This document shows positions 9,655-17,918 of a stretch of DNA of 64,000 nt, piece by piece. Numbering within the stretch: position 1 is the first letter of the stretch; every line of letters begins with the position of its first letter. The translations under genes and the position numbers were made by a program. The DNA comes from Pantoea sp. GD03673 (lineage in GTDB: Bacteria; Pseudomonadota; Gammaproteobacteria; Enterobacterales; Enterobacteriaceae), in contig NZ_JAOCKJ010000004.1 of NCBI RefSeq assembly GCF_029844725.1, positions 186,001-250,000 of the forward strand. The letters are read 5' to 3'. The notes beneath the pieces were generated by a model. That model worked only from the letters and a program-made list of their open reading frames with translations, did no database searches and was not told where the DNA came from.

Positions 9655-9861
9655 ATGGTCATGAAGATACGCTGTAGCCAGTGTGGAAGCGCACGGTTCG
9701 TTTTCACTGATTATCGGGAAGGTAAGCGCAACTTTCACGGTGCCCGCTGCGCATGCTGTAAAAAACAGCTGGGCTCACAGGATCTGCTGCCGAACACGCC
9801 AATGGATCCCATCAGCCAGTATTTATTAGCCAGCCAGAAAACAGTTCGGGCACCTGATTAG
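9655..9861 (+). CDS. Small CxxC/CxxC zinc-ribbon protein
   Basis: About 68 residues with two CxxC knuckles (CSQCGS near the start and CACCKK about 23 residues later), so probably a one-zinc ribbon. The perfect AAAAAGGAGG at 9633-9642 abuts an in-frame ATG at 9643 with no spacer, so I prefer the ATG at 9655; 9661 is also possible. It resembles the small enterobacterial putative zinc-binding proteins of the ECs_2282 type, but I am not sure. Function unknown; no partner gene adjoins. Confidence 0.7.
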   Translation: MVMKIRCSQCGSARFVFTDYREGKRNFHGARCACCKKQLGSQDLLPNTPMDPISQYLLASQKTVRAPD

Positions 9862-9899
9862 GTGCCCGCTGTCGCTGAAGCTTTAACAAAAATCTGACA

Positions 9900-9983
9900 T
9901 CAGAAAATCAGTTTGAATACCCCTGTCAGGGTCAGTAAGCCCACGATAAAAATGATCGCGATAATCCACAGAATAATTTTCAT
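9900..9983 (-). CDS. yohP: 27-residue membrane protein YohP
   Basis: The frame encodes MKIILWIIAIIFIVGLLTLT followed by GVFKLIF and a TGA stop: exactly 27 residues, one membrane helix. It matches E. coli YohP as I recall it, differing by only a few conservative changes. AAAAGGAA lies directly before the ATG. It is easily missed because of its size. YohP is a small inner-membrane protein of E. coli with no settled function. Confidence 0.85.
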   Translation of the reverse strand: MKIILWIIAIIFIVGLLTLTGVFKLIF

Positions 9984-10240
9984 TTCCTTTTCCCCTCACC
10001 GATTAAACACTTTTCCTGTAAGCAGTATAGACAGAAAAATTTGTTACGCCGCTTCCCTTAGGGTTTAACTGGTCATAAGTTCAGCAACTTTCACTTTTAT
10101 TTATATTCTGGGATAACGATCGCAACACCACTTTTTACCGGCCCTCTTTCTTCGTTTTCCAGACCACTCCTGGCTAAAATTTAGGCGGCAAGGCAGGCCT
10201 CAGCAGTGATGAGATTGAAAACGAGTCGCGAGGAGATCTT

Positions 10241-10486
10241 ATGAGCACGATTAATACCAGCATGGGCCGCTATAGCCTTAAGGCAAAAAACAGCGGTAAC
10301 CACATCAAAGGTTCTTTCGCCATCAACGATGAAGGCGGCACTCAACTCACGATGCAGGAGTTTGAAGAGCACTACCTTGATGATGTGGTCAACAACGTTA
10401 TCTATCCGGTCACCGGCGGCAACCGTGAAATTGCGCGTGCGCTGCGGGAACAGATGGTGAAAGCCGGTTTTGAACCGCCTCATTAA
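10241..10486 (+). CDS. 81-residue protein of unknown function
   Basis: Starts MSTINTSMGRYSLKAKNSGN after a good AGGAG seven bases upstream, and ends just before a terminator, so I consider it real. The protein is soluble, acidic in the middle (EFEEHYLDDVVNN) and has no signal peptide or cysteine. I do not recognise a family. It stands alone as a monocistronic unit. Confidence 0.65.
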   Translation: MSTINTSMGRYSLKAKNSGNHIKGSFAINDEGGTQLTMQEFEEHYLDDVVNNVIYPVTGGNREIARALREQMVKAGFEPPH

Positions 10487-10516
10487 GAGGCCAGATTTAC
10501 GCTGATACAGACCCGT

Positions 10517-10540
10517 GGGCCGCGTTTTGCGGCCCTTTTT
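10517..10540 (+). terminator. Terminator after the 81-residue gene
   Basis: GGGCCGC, loop GTTTT, GCGGCCC, then T5 (10536-10540): a strong GC stem followed by a T run, 31 bp after the stop codon. Confidence 0.85.
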
Positions 10541-10663
10541 ACAGTGAGGTTACACGCCAGCCGTTGCGGAGAGATGACCGGAAACAGCTCAGGATAAAAA
10601 AGGAAACGCGCTGAAGAGAAGCGAAAGCAAAAAGCCGCTGGCAGTACTGCCAGCGGCAAGAGG

Positions 10664-11980
10664 TCAGATCATCCAGGAGAGCAGCAGGCATCCCACCAGA
10701 CCACAAACCGAAATAATGGTTTCCAGCGCAGACCAGGAGCGGATGGTTTCGCCAATCGTCAGGTTGAAATACTCTTTGAACAGCCAGAAGCCTGGGTCGT
10801 TAACGTGAGAGAAGATCACGCTACCGGACCCCACCGCAATCACCATCAGTTCCGGGCTGGCCCCGCTGGTAACAATCAACGGTGCCACAATGCCCCCGGC
10901 GGTAATCGCCGCGACCGTGGCAGAGCCCAGGGCAATGCGCAGCACGGCGGCAATTGACCAGGCCATAAAGATGGGTGAAAGCTGGGTAGAGTGCATCATG
11001 CTGGCGATATATTTATCCACGCCGCTGTCCACCAGCACCTGTTTGAAGGCACCGCCGCCGCCGATGATCAACAGCATCATGGCAATGATTTTGATCGAGT
11101 CGGTAAGGGTATCCATTACCTGTTCCATCGTACGACCGCGATTCAGGCCAAAGGTAAAGATTGCAATCAGTACAGCAATCAGCGTTGCCATTACCGGGTC
11201 GCCAAAGAACTCTGCGTAGGGCAGCAGCACATGGCCTTTAGGCAACAGCATCTCCGCCACGGCACGCAGTGCCATCAGCACCACCGGAACCAGCGCCGTC
11301 CAGACGCTGACGCCAAAGCTGGGCATTTCCGCTTCGGTAAAGGTTTTCGGGTTGTAGAGTCCCTGCGGAATGGGTTTGTCGATATTTTTCAGGAAACGGG
11401 CATACACCGGACCCGCCAGAATTACCGTAGGGATACCCAGCAGCGTACCAAACAGCAGCGTTTTACCCATGTCTGCGTTAAACAGCGTGGCAATGGCCGT
11501 TGGGCCGGGATGCGGGGGAAGGAAGCCGTGCGTCACAGAGAGGGCTGCCGCCATCGGCACCCCGACGTAGAGCAGCGGCACACGCGCCGACGCCGCAACG
11601 CTGAACACCAGCGGCAGCATCAGCACAAAGCCAACTTCGTAGAACAGCGCAAATCCGACGATAAAACCGGTCAGCACCAGTGCCCACTGAATATGCTTTG
11701 TGCCGAATTTTTCAATCAGGGTGGTGGCGATACGCTGCGCGCCGCCGCAGTCGGCCAGCAACTTACCGAGCATGGCACCGAAGCCCATGATCAGCGCCAG
11801 ACTGCCAAGCGTGCCCCCGACACCCGCTTTGATTGAGGTAATGACTTTATTGACCGGCATGCCCTGCATCACGCCGACCGCCAGCGCCACCAGGATCAGC
11901 GCGATAAATCCATTAAGCTTAAAGCGAATCATCAGCAACAGCAGTAACGCGACGCCAATCGCCACATAGAGTAATGGCAT
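10664..11980 (-). CDS. gntT: High-affinity gluconate/H+ symporter GntT
   Basis: Inner-membrane permease of the GntP family, bringing in D-gluconate. 438 residues, the length of E. coli GntT, and matching it closely from the start (MPLLYVAIGV) through LSVTHGFLPPHPGPTAIATL to VIFSHVNDPGFWLFKEYFNL. About 12-14 membrane segments. Two GntR-type operators lie upstream at 12092-12121, so induction by gluconate is expected. The gluconate kinase is not next to it. Confidence 0.95.
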   Translation of the reverse strand: MPLLYVAIGVALLLLLMIRFKLNGFIALILVALAVGVMQGMPVNKVITSIKAGVGGTLGSLALIMGFGAMLGKLLADCGGAQRIATTLIEKFGTKHIQWALVLTGFIVGFALFYEVGFVLMLPLVFSVAASARVPLLYVGVPMAAALSVTHGFLPPHPGPTAIATLFNADMGKTLLFGTLLGIPTVILAGPVYARFLKNIDKPIPQGLYNPKTFTEAEMPSFGVSVWTALVPVVLMALRAVAEMLLPKGHVLLPYAEFFGDPVMATLIAVLIAIFTFGLNRGRTMEQVMDTLTDSIKIIAMMLLIIGGGGAFKQVLVDSGVDKYIASMMHSTQLSPIFMAWSIAAVLRIALGSATVAAITAGGIVAPLIVTSGASPELMVIAVGSGSVIFSHVNDPGFWLFKEYFNLTIGETIRSWSALETIISVCGLVGCLLLSWMI

Positions 11981-12091
11981 AGGTTTTCTCCACCTTGCGC
12001 ACTGAACGGACTTCAGTGCCGGTTTGTTATCATGATCCCCTGAGGGCTACAAAACAGTGCGCTGTAAGATGTTTACACATCCCGACAAACG

Positions 12092-12121
12092 CTGTTACCG
12101 ATAACATGTTAAGGGTAACAT
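12092..12121. promoter_or_regulatory. Two overlapping GntR-type operators
   Basis: CTGTTACCGATAACAT (12092-12107) and ATGTTAAGGGTAACAT (12106-12121) both fit the dyad ATGTTA(N4)TAACAT bound by the gluconate repressor GntR in E. coli. They share two bases. They stand about 110 bp before gntT and 150 bp before the divergent dehydrogenase, so one pair could control both genes. Confidence 0.75.
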
Positions 12122-12271
12122 CAGCAGGAAAGCACCACCCCGCCGACGGTGAATTTCTGTTTTGCGAAGATGATCAACTTTTTGCCAGTGTGTTATCAGA
12201 AAGTTTGCCAGTGCTGGCGGCGCGCTTTTCGTTACACTCAGATTTTAGCGAAATGTAAAAAGGATGCGCTG

Positions 12272-13420
12272 GTGAGTGAGAACCTGAGTGAGCTGTACAG
12301 CAATCAACGAACCCTGTTTGGCCGTGGTAGCCTGGATAAACTGGTGCCGCTGCTGGCCGCCCGGTCCCAACCCACCCTGCTGTTCTGCGGACAATCTTTC
12401 CTGCAGGGTCCGGCCTATGCCCGAATAAAAGCTGAACTCAACGATCACATTCTCGGCTATGAAATTGTCAGCCATGAAGCCTCGCCCGCCGAGATCGATG
12501 GCTGGGTTACCCGCTGGCGCGGTCATGTTGATCGGGTGGTGGCGATTGGCGGGGGCAGCGTGCTGGATGCGGCAAAAGCCTTCAGCGCGATGATACAGCA
12601 TCCGCTACCCACCGCCCGGTATCTGGAAAAAGTGGGGGATACGGCGGTTCAGCCCATCACGCTGCCGCTGATTGCGGTTCCGACCACTGCCGGGACCGGC
12701 AGTGAAGTGACACAAAATGCGGTCGTGACTGACCAGCTGGATATCCAAATCAAAGCGTCACTGCGCCACCCGGTCTTTGTCCCGGAAGTGGCGATTCTTG
12801 ACCCCGACCTGCTGAAAGGCGCGCCTGACAGCGTGCTGGCAACCTGCGGCATTGATGCGTTTACCCACCTGTTTGAGGCGTATCTTTCCGGCAAAGGCAC
12901 CCTCTTTACCCGACAGCTGGCGCTGACCGGCCTGCGTCAGTTTATCCAGGCCTGGCCCGCGCTGAATCGCGACGATGCGGCGGGTGATGCGGCACGTGAG
13001 GCGATGATGATGGCGTCCTGGCTGGGCGGTGTCAGTCTCAGCAGTGCGGGGCTGGGGGTGATCCACGGTATCGCCGGAGAACTGGGTGCCATTAAGCCGT
13101 TCCATCACGGCGAGGTGTGCGGACGTCTGCTGTTTCCGTTCCTGGACCTGTTGTCTGACAGCCAGCAGCCGCTGCAGCGCAGGCTGATGACGGAGCTGCA
13201 CCCGCAGCTGTTCAGCGACACCACGGATTCACCGGCACAGTTTCTGAAGCAATGGCTGCAACAGCAGGCGATCATCCCGTTCTGGCAGGATGGCCCGTCG
13301 CTGAGTCACACCGACGTGGAATGGATTCTGGCACGTGCCAACAGCAAAAATTCGCTGGTGAATTACAGCCGCGAACAGATGCAGACGATGATTACGCAGG
13401 CCTGGCAGATTACGGCGTAA
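12272..13420 (+). CDS. Iron-containing alcohol dehydrogenase (group III)
   Basis: NAD(P)-dependent, metal-dependent dehydrogenase of 382 residues. The start is GTG at 12272, with AAAAGGA eight bases upstream; the longer frame's first 41 codons are Cys/Arg-rich and not plausible. The nucleotide-binding GGGSVLDAAK is at about 92-101. Expected metal ligands are present: Asp and His in CGIDAFTHLFEA (about 195-199), His in GVIHGIAGEL (about 264) and His in FHHGEVCGR (about 278). The substrate is not evident; divergent placement from gntT across GntR sites hints at sugar-acid or related carbon metabolism. Confidence 0.85.
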   Translation: MSENLSELYSNQRTLFGRGSLDKLVPLLAARSQPTLLFCGQSFLQGPAYARIKAELNDHILGYEIVSHEASPAEIDGWVTRWRGHVDRVVAIGGGSVLDAAKAFSAMIQHPLPTARYLEKVGDTAVQPITLPLIAVPTTAGTGSEVTQNAVVTDQLDIQIKASLRHPVFVPEVAILDPDLLKGAPDSVLATCGIDAFTHLFEAYLSGKGTLFTRQLALTGLRQFIQAWPALNRDDAAGDAAREAMMMASWLGGVSLSSAGLGVIHGIAGELGAIKPFHHGEVCGRLLFPFLDLLSDSQQPLQRRLMTELHPQLFSDTTDSPAQFLKQWLQQQAIIPFWQDGPSLSHTDVEWILARANSKNSLVNYSREQMQTMITQAWQITA

Positions 13421-13524
13421 TCAGGGGGGCGCTGGCCGCCCTGCCCGGTCCGACACCCCGGACAGATAAGGGGTGCTCCGCGCTATCCTGTCAGGCTTCG
13501 CCTCAGCAAAAGCGACCAGGCCGG

Positions 13525-13628
13525 GTCGCAGAGCTATCCGGCTAAGGTAAGTCGCAGAGCCATCCGGCTAAGGTAAGTCGCAGAGCCATGCGGCTAAGGT
13601 AAGCCGCAGAGCTATCCGGCTAAGGTTG
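13525..13628. repeat. Four tandem copies of a 26-bp repeat
   Basis: Units at 13525-13550, 13551-13576, 13577-13602 and 13603-13628, all centred on GCAGAGCnATnCGGCTAAGG, with exact 26-bp spacing and only one to four differences between units. They fill the gap between two convergent genes, and the last unit supplies the stop codon of the phosphatase gene on the - strand. Confidence 0.9.
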
Positions 13629-14456
13629 CCGGGCGGTAAAAGGCCCTTCGCCTGCCAGCATCTGCTCAATAACCTGCAGCACGCCCTGCTCATTATTGGA
13701 CGGGGCTGCATAGCGTGCCGTCTGCTTCACCCGCTGAGGCGCATTGCCCATAGCAAAACTAAAGCCGGACTGTTTCAGCATCTCCAGATCGTTACCGCCA
13801 TCGCCGAAGGCCAGCACCTGGTCGTGCGTGATCCCCCAGCGTTTAGCCAGCAGATCCAGACCGTGCGCTTTATGATTTCCCGGCACGATCAGATCCACCG
13901 AGCCATGACCACTTGACGTCGCGGCCACGCGGCCCTGATGCAGTCGTTCAATATCGGCCATCAGTGGCCCGATGTAATCATCAGACAGGTTCAGCGCGAA
14001 CTTAAAAAGCCGGTCATCCTGTACATCATCCAGATGATGAATCGGCTTCAGCCGGTGGCAGTAATGGCGCATCTTCTTCAGCCAGGCCTCTTCCATGCCA
14101 TCAAAGTAATAGGCGCTGTCACGGCCACACAGCAGATAACGCAGACCCGGATAGTCGCCGTTTTGCAGGGTGCTGATTACCGCTTCAACGTCGCGGCGTT
14201 CAAAAGCACCGCAAAAAAGCTCCTCATCACGATCGATAATCCATGCGCCGTTTTCTGCCACAAAGGCGATCTCGCTGGCGATCTCAGGGAAAAAAGATTT
14301 GAGCTGGTAATACTGATTGCCGCTGGCCACCACAAATCTGATGTCGCGGGCGGTGAGTTGCTGATAACAGGCGAGAAAACGGGATCGATTGTACTGCTTA
14401 TTATCGTCCAGAAATGTGCCATCCATATCTACCGCAACCATCTTAACCGTCGTCAT
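13620..14456 (-). CDS. HAD-superfamily (Cof/YbiV type) sugar-phosphate phosphatase
   Basis: Class IIB HAD hydrolase, 278 residues. Motif I is D10-M-D12-GTF, motif II ASGNQYYQL, motif III Lys in NHKAHGLD, motif IV FGDGGNDLEML. It is closest in my memory to E. coli YbiV/SupH (the ASGNQYYQL stretch is identical there), which dephosphorylates sugar phosphates. AAGGAG precedes ATGATG; the second ATG (14456) has the better spacing. The stop codon TAG lies inside the fourth 26-bp repeat. Confidence 0.88.
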   Translation of the reverse strand: MTTVKMVAVDMDGTFLDDNKQYNRSRFLACYQQLTARDIRFVVASGNQYYQLKSFFPEIASEIAFVAENGAWIIDRDEELFCGAFERRDVEAVISTLQNGDYPGLRYLLCGRDSAYYFDGMEEAWLKKMRHYCHRLKPIHHLDDVQDDRLFKFALNLSDDYIGPLMADIERLHQGRVAATSSGHGSVDLIVPGNHKAHGLDLLAKRWGITHDQVLAFGDGGNDLEMLKQSGFSFAMGNAPQRVKQTARYAAPSNNEQGVLQVIEQMLAGEGPFTARQP

Positions 14457-14522
14457 CATGACTCCTTACACAGAAAATTTTCAGCGTGGAGTCTCAGGAT
14501 AGCCGCTGGCGCAGTAAAACGG

Positions 14523-14552
14523 AAAGAAACAGGGATGGCCGCAGCCATCCCT
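14523..14552 (-). terminator. Terminator after the RcnB-like gene
   Basis: On the - strand AGGGATGGC, loop TGCG, GCCATCCCT, then GTTTCTTTCC. Nine-base perfect stem and T-rich tail, six bp after the stop codon. Confidence 0.7.
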
Positions 14553-14557
14553 GGGGA

Positions 14558-15031
14558 TCAGTTCAGGGCGCTGTTCAGCACCAGCGCGGTAATCACGCCG
14601 GTCGCGGCAGCAATCAGCACATAGTTGCCGTCAATGTTTGCCCAGTGATAACCCCGTGGCGGTTCACGCAGACCGCGTTCATGCCAGTCAGCGACGCGGT
14701 AACGGTCGCCGCGATACGCCTGCGGGACAGGATGGCCGCGACGGAATTCGTGGCCCTGCCAGGCGAAATGGTCGCGGTCATGGCGGGATTCTTTGTCACG
14801 ACGGTTGTTATCTTCCTCATGCCGATGATTTCCCATGTCGTGATTATCATGAGGATTGTTGCCGCGGTTATGATTCTTGTCAGGGCCGCGATTGTCAGGA
14901 CGCGGGTCACTGTTCTGATGCGGCACGGGCATGCGGTGTCCGTCATCATGATCGTCTGCCAGTGAAGCCTGAGAGAAGAGCGTGCTGCAGGTTAAAAGTG
15001 AAGCGATAAGCGTTAATGTTGTTTTTTTCAT
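14558..15031 (-). CDS. RcnB-family periplasmic protein
   Basis: 157 residues from an ATG with GGAGG eight bases upstream (15031); a longer frame exists but lacks this. Signal peptide: MKKTTLTLIASLLTCSTLFS, cleaved near QASLA. The mature part starts with a His/Asp/Asn-rich, disordered metal-binding-looking stretch (DDHDDGHRMPVPHQ, HRHEEDNN), then the RcnB domain DWHERGLREPPRGYHWANID-x-NYVLIA and a hydrophobic end. RcnB in E. coli modulates nickel/cobalt homeostasis; this protein is longer (157 against about 112) and the metal is unknown. Confidence 0.82.
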   Translation of the reverse strand: MKKTTLTLIASLLTCSTLFSQASLADDHDDGHRMPVPHQNSDPRPDNRGPDKNHNRGNNPHDNHDMGNHRHEEDNNRRDKESRHDRDHFAWQGHEFRRGHPVPQAYRGDRYRVADWHERGLREPPRGYHWANIDGNYVLIAAATGVITALVLNSALN

Positions 15032-15250
15032 GATATTGCCTCCGAAAATAACGGCTGTTCTGGCACCGTTGTTCCGTATCATGGCAATAATCCTGGCGGG
15101 GAACATCTGTAAAAGTCTTAAAATCCGGTAACTTACATACCATTACGCTTGCTTAGCGATTTCTTAACACGCGCTACAATTTTCCTGCCGTAATCGGGAT
15201 AGTAATCTGCCTGCGCCTCCTGTAACTGACTGACGCCTCCGGGCCTGATG

Positions 15251-15283
15251 AAAACCAGGATGCTGACGTGCACCCTGGCTTTT
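15251..15283 (-). terminator. Terminator after the siderophore-binding protein gene
   Basis: On the - strand AAAAGCCAGG pairs with CCTGGTTTT around a 14-base loop, ending in TTTT. It is 20 bp past the stop codon. Confidence 0.6.
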
Positions 15284-15302
15284 ACCGGGTTGTTCAATCC
15301 GG

Positions 15303-16400
15303 TTATGGCGTACTGAGGATCACTGGCGCATCCGGCAATCCCGTGAACTGTTTCACGATGTGGTGATAATCGGCGGTCGGATCAAGATCGCTGAAAAGCG
15401 CTGGATAGAGATCTTTTGCCAGAATTTCCATGCCGATGATGTTGTAAGGGTGATTATAAAAATGGTGATAAACGCCATACACCCGTTTCTGTTTCACCGG
15501 TTCGATCTGCGCCAGCCCGGTACGGCTCTGCAGGCGGTTAAAGGTGGCGGTTACGTCGGCCTGACTGGCATCGTAACCAAACGGCAGTACGTTACTGTTC
15601 GGACGCTTCGAGCCGGTCATGATGTAGACGTCCGGCTTCATGGCGATAATCTTCTCCAGCGACACAAAACCTGAGCTGCCGGGCAGCAGCGCCGACCCGA
15701 TATTCCTGCCACCGACCGCTTCCACCAGCGCGCCCCAGCCATTATGACCGTGGGTAAAGCAGCAGTTGTCGCTGTTACCGGCAATCGGTTCAATGAACAC
15801 CGTCGGCTTATGCGGCACCTGCGCAATCTTTTGCTGAATCATCTGCCAGCGCTGCTGGTAAAAATCAGCATAGGCTTTCGCCTCGGTTTCGCGATTCAGA
15901 ACGGTACCCAGCACGCTTACGCTCTTCAGAGTGTTCTCTTTGGGGTGGAGCTCATCATCCAGGAACAGCACCGGAATATGCAGATTCTTCAGGGTGGCGA
16001 GCACGCCCGACTGCGTCAGTGCCGGTTTGGCGCGTAGCTGCGCAATCATCAGATCGGGCTGCTTCGCCAGCACGCTCTCCAGATTGACCTGTCCCTGATC
16101 GTTAAAGCCCATATCCACAATTGATGCCGCCTGCGGCCAGCGCTGCTTCAGCAGATTCCAGGTCTGGGTATCCTGTTTTTTCGGCAGGTTATTCCAGGCA
16201 ACAACCCGCTGAAACGGGTTCTGTCGATCCAGTAGTGCCAGCGCCATCACGTCACGTCCATCCTGCAAAATCACATGCTGCGGCTCCTTTTGCAGCGTAA
16301 TTTTCTGACCATCCATGTCGGTCACCGTGACCGGATAGGTGGTCGCCGCGCAGGCAGTTGACAGTAATAGTGTGGTGGCAGCAGCAATCCCGATTTTCAT
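15303..16400 (-). CDS. Periplasmic iron-siderophore/haem-type ABC substrate-binding protein
   Basis: Type III (TroA/FepB-like) binding protein of 365 residues. The start at 16400 has GGAGAGAA before it and begins a signal peptide (MKIGIAAATTLLLSTACA). The binding-protein core follows: HVILQDGRDVMALALLD, KQPDLMIAQL, then the C-terminal lobe with MKPDVYIMTGS and YHHFYNHPYNIIGMEILA. The palindrome at 16421-16435 resembles a Fur box, so iron repression is likely. No permease, ATPase or TonB receptor is adjacent, so it is an orphan in this window. Confidence 0.85.
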   Translation of the reverse strand: MKIGIAAATTLLLSTACAATTYPVTVTDMDGQKITLQKEPQHVILQDGRDVMALALLDRQNPFQRVVAWNNLPKKQDTQTWNLLKQRWPQAASIVDMGFNDQGQVNLESVLAKQPDLMIAQLRAKPALTQSGVLATLKNLHIPVLFLDDELHPKENTLKSVSVLGTVLNRETEAKAYADFYQQRWQMIQQKIAQVPHKPTVFIEPIAGNSDNCCFTHGHNGWGALVEAVGGRNIGSALLPGSSGFVSLEKIIAMKPDVYIMTGSKRPNSNVLPFGYDASQADVTATFNRLQSRTGLAQIEPVKQKRVYGVYHHFYNHPYNIIGMEILAKDLYPALFSDLDPTADYHHIVKQFTGLPDAPVILSTP

Positions 16401-16420
16401 TTCTCTCCGGTCCTTTAATG

Positions 16421-16435
16421 GAATAATAATTATTC
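16421..16435. promoter_or_regulatory. Fur-box-like palindrome
   Basis: GAATAATAATTATTC, a perfect 7-1-7 inverted repeat whose core ATAATnATTAT matches the Fur consensus half-sites. It is 20 bp upstream of the binding-protein start codon, close enough to block transcription initiation or clearance. Confidence 0.7.
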
Positions 16436-16583
16436 GCGTTAACTCTACCATGTCAGATAATCACAAATGTAAATATTGCTGAACAGATGCGTCTGACAGA
16501 GAGGGTTGACTGTGCGTCAGCTGGCTTAAAACCGGGGTCGATGGCGGGCGATACGCAGGGAGGATAAGGCGTGGCGGGCAGAC

Positions 16584-16622
16584 CCGCAGGCGCATCTCAA
16601 CCCGGTTGAGCGACGCCTGCGG
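16584..16622. repeat. Long imperfect inverted repeat after sdaC
   Basis: CCGCAGGCG (16584-16592) pairs with CGCCTGCGG (16614-16622); inside it CTCAACC (16596-16602) pairs with GGTTGAG (16604-16610). No T run follows in either direction. This is like a REP/BIME-type 3' hairpin that protects an mRNA end, just past the sdaC stop. Confidence 0.6.
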
Positions 16623-16631
16623 TGTACAGTG

Positions 16632-17918
16632 TTACTTCACCAGCGAATAGAAGATCGCAGAGATAGCAATCAGACCAATCAGCACGACAAACAGGTTACT
16701 GATTTTACCGCTGTACTTGCGCATCGCCGGAACTTTCTGAATGGCATACATCGGCATCAGGAACAGGATCATGGCAATGACCGGCCCGCCCAGCGTTTCA
16801 ATCATGCCGAGAATATTCGGGTCCAGCGTCGCCACCAGCCAGGTGGTCAGCAGCATGAAGAGTGACGTCAGGCGGTTCAGTCTGGCTGGCGCGAGGGTTT
16901 TACCGCGACTGCGTAGCGCCTTATTGACCATACCGTTAAACCCTTCGCGGGCCCCCAGATAGTGACCCAGAAACGATTTCGTGATCGCCACGATGGCGAT
17001 CAGCGGCCCGAGCCAGGCGATCATCGGCACCTGAAAATGGTTAGCCAGATAAGAGAGGATGGTAATGTTCTGCGCCTTGGCGGCGTGTAAATCTTCTGGC
17101 GACAGGCTCAGCACGCAACTGAAGACAAAGAACATCACCGTCACCACCATCATCAGGTGCGAGCAGGCCAGAATACGCGAGCACTTTTTCTCCGCGGCAT
17201 CGCCATACTCTTCCCGCTTTGCCAGAGCAAAGGAGGAGATGATCGGTGAGTGGTTAAAGGAGAAGACCATGACCGGAATCGCCAGCCACAGCGTCATCCA
17301 CAGGCTGCTGCCCGCGGGCTGAACGGTCAGGGTTGAGAGCGCAGCGCCGTGCCAGTGCGGGATCAGATAGCAGGCCATCAGCATCAGCACCGCCACAAAG
17401 GGATAGACCAGCACGCTCATCGCTTTAACAATCATCTTCTCGCCGAAGCGCACAATCGTCATCAGTCCGACAATCAGCAAAAGCGACAGCAGCACCCGTG
17501 GCGGCGGCACCAGGCCGAGCTGATTGACCATCAGGCTCTCCACCGTGTTGGTAATCGCTACGCTGTACATCAGCAGAATGGGGTAGATCGCAAAGAAATA
17601 GAGCAGCGTAATCAGCTTGCCCGCGCCGACGCCAAAATGCTCCTCGACGACCTCGGTGATATCCCCGGCCGGGTTTTTCCCGGAGAGCACAAACCGTGTC
17701 AGGGCGCGGTGCGCAAAGAAGGTCAGCGGAAACGCCAGTATCGCCATGATGATCAGCGGGATCAGCCCGCCGACACCGGCATTGATGGGCAGGAACAGGA
17801 CGCCCGCACCAATGGCGGTGCCGTATAAACCCAGCATCCACATGGTGTCGGTTTTACGCCATCCCGTATCGACGTCACTCTCAAGCGCGCCCAGCGTGCC
17901 AGTTTGCGTGGTTTTCAT
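16632..17918 (-). CDS. sdaC: Serine/H+ symporter SdaC (HAAAP family)
   Basis: Inner-membrane L-serine transporter with about 11 segments, 428 residues. The start is at 17918 (MKTTQTGTLGALES), which lines up with E. coli SdaC (METTQTSTIAS); 81 further upstream codons are in frame but not homologous. Highly conserved stretches: WRKTDTMWMLGLYGTAIGAG, ITEVVEEHFGVGAGKLITL, FSFNHSPIISSF. The serine deaminase gene sdaB, its usual partner in E. coli, is not next to it. Confidence 0.94.
   Translation of the reverse strand: MKTTQTGTLGALESDVDTGWRKTDTMWMLGLYGTAIGAGVLFLPINAGVGGLIPLIIMAILAFPLTFFAHRALTRFVLSGKNPAGDITEVVEEHFGVGAGKLITLLYFFAIYPILLMYSVAITNTVESLMVNQLGLVPPPRVLLSLLLIVGLMTIVRFGEKMIVKAMSVLVYPFVAVLMLMACYLIPHWHGAALSTLTVQPAGSSLWMTLWLAIPVMVFSFNHSPIISSFALAKREEYGDAAEKKCSRILACSHLMMVVTVMFFVFSCVLSLSPEDLHAAKAQNITILSYLANHFQVPMIAWLGPLIAIVAITKSFLGHYLGAREGFNGMVNKALRSRGKTLAPARLNRLTSLFMLLTTWLVATLDPNILGMIETLGGPVIAMILFLMPMYAIQKVPAMRKYSGKISNLFVVLIGLIAISAIFYSLVK

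Noticed and set aside
10991..11836. 281-codon + strand frame
   Set aside because: Antisense shadow of gntT; Gln/His/Arg-rich translation.
13525..13628. CRISPR array
   Set aside because: Units are directly abutting with no unique spacers, and no cas genes are present.
16584..16622. Rho-independent terminator for sdaC
   Set aside because: Strong stem but no T run on the relevant side, so listed as an inverted repeat.
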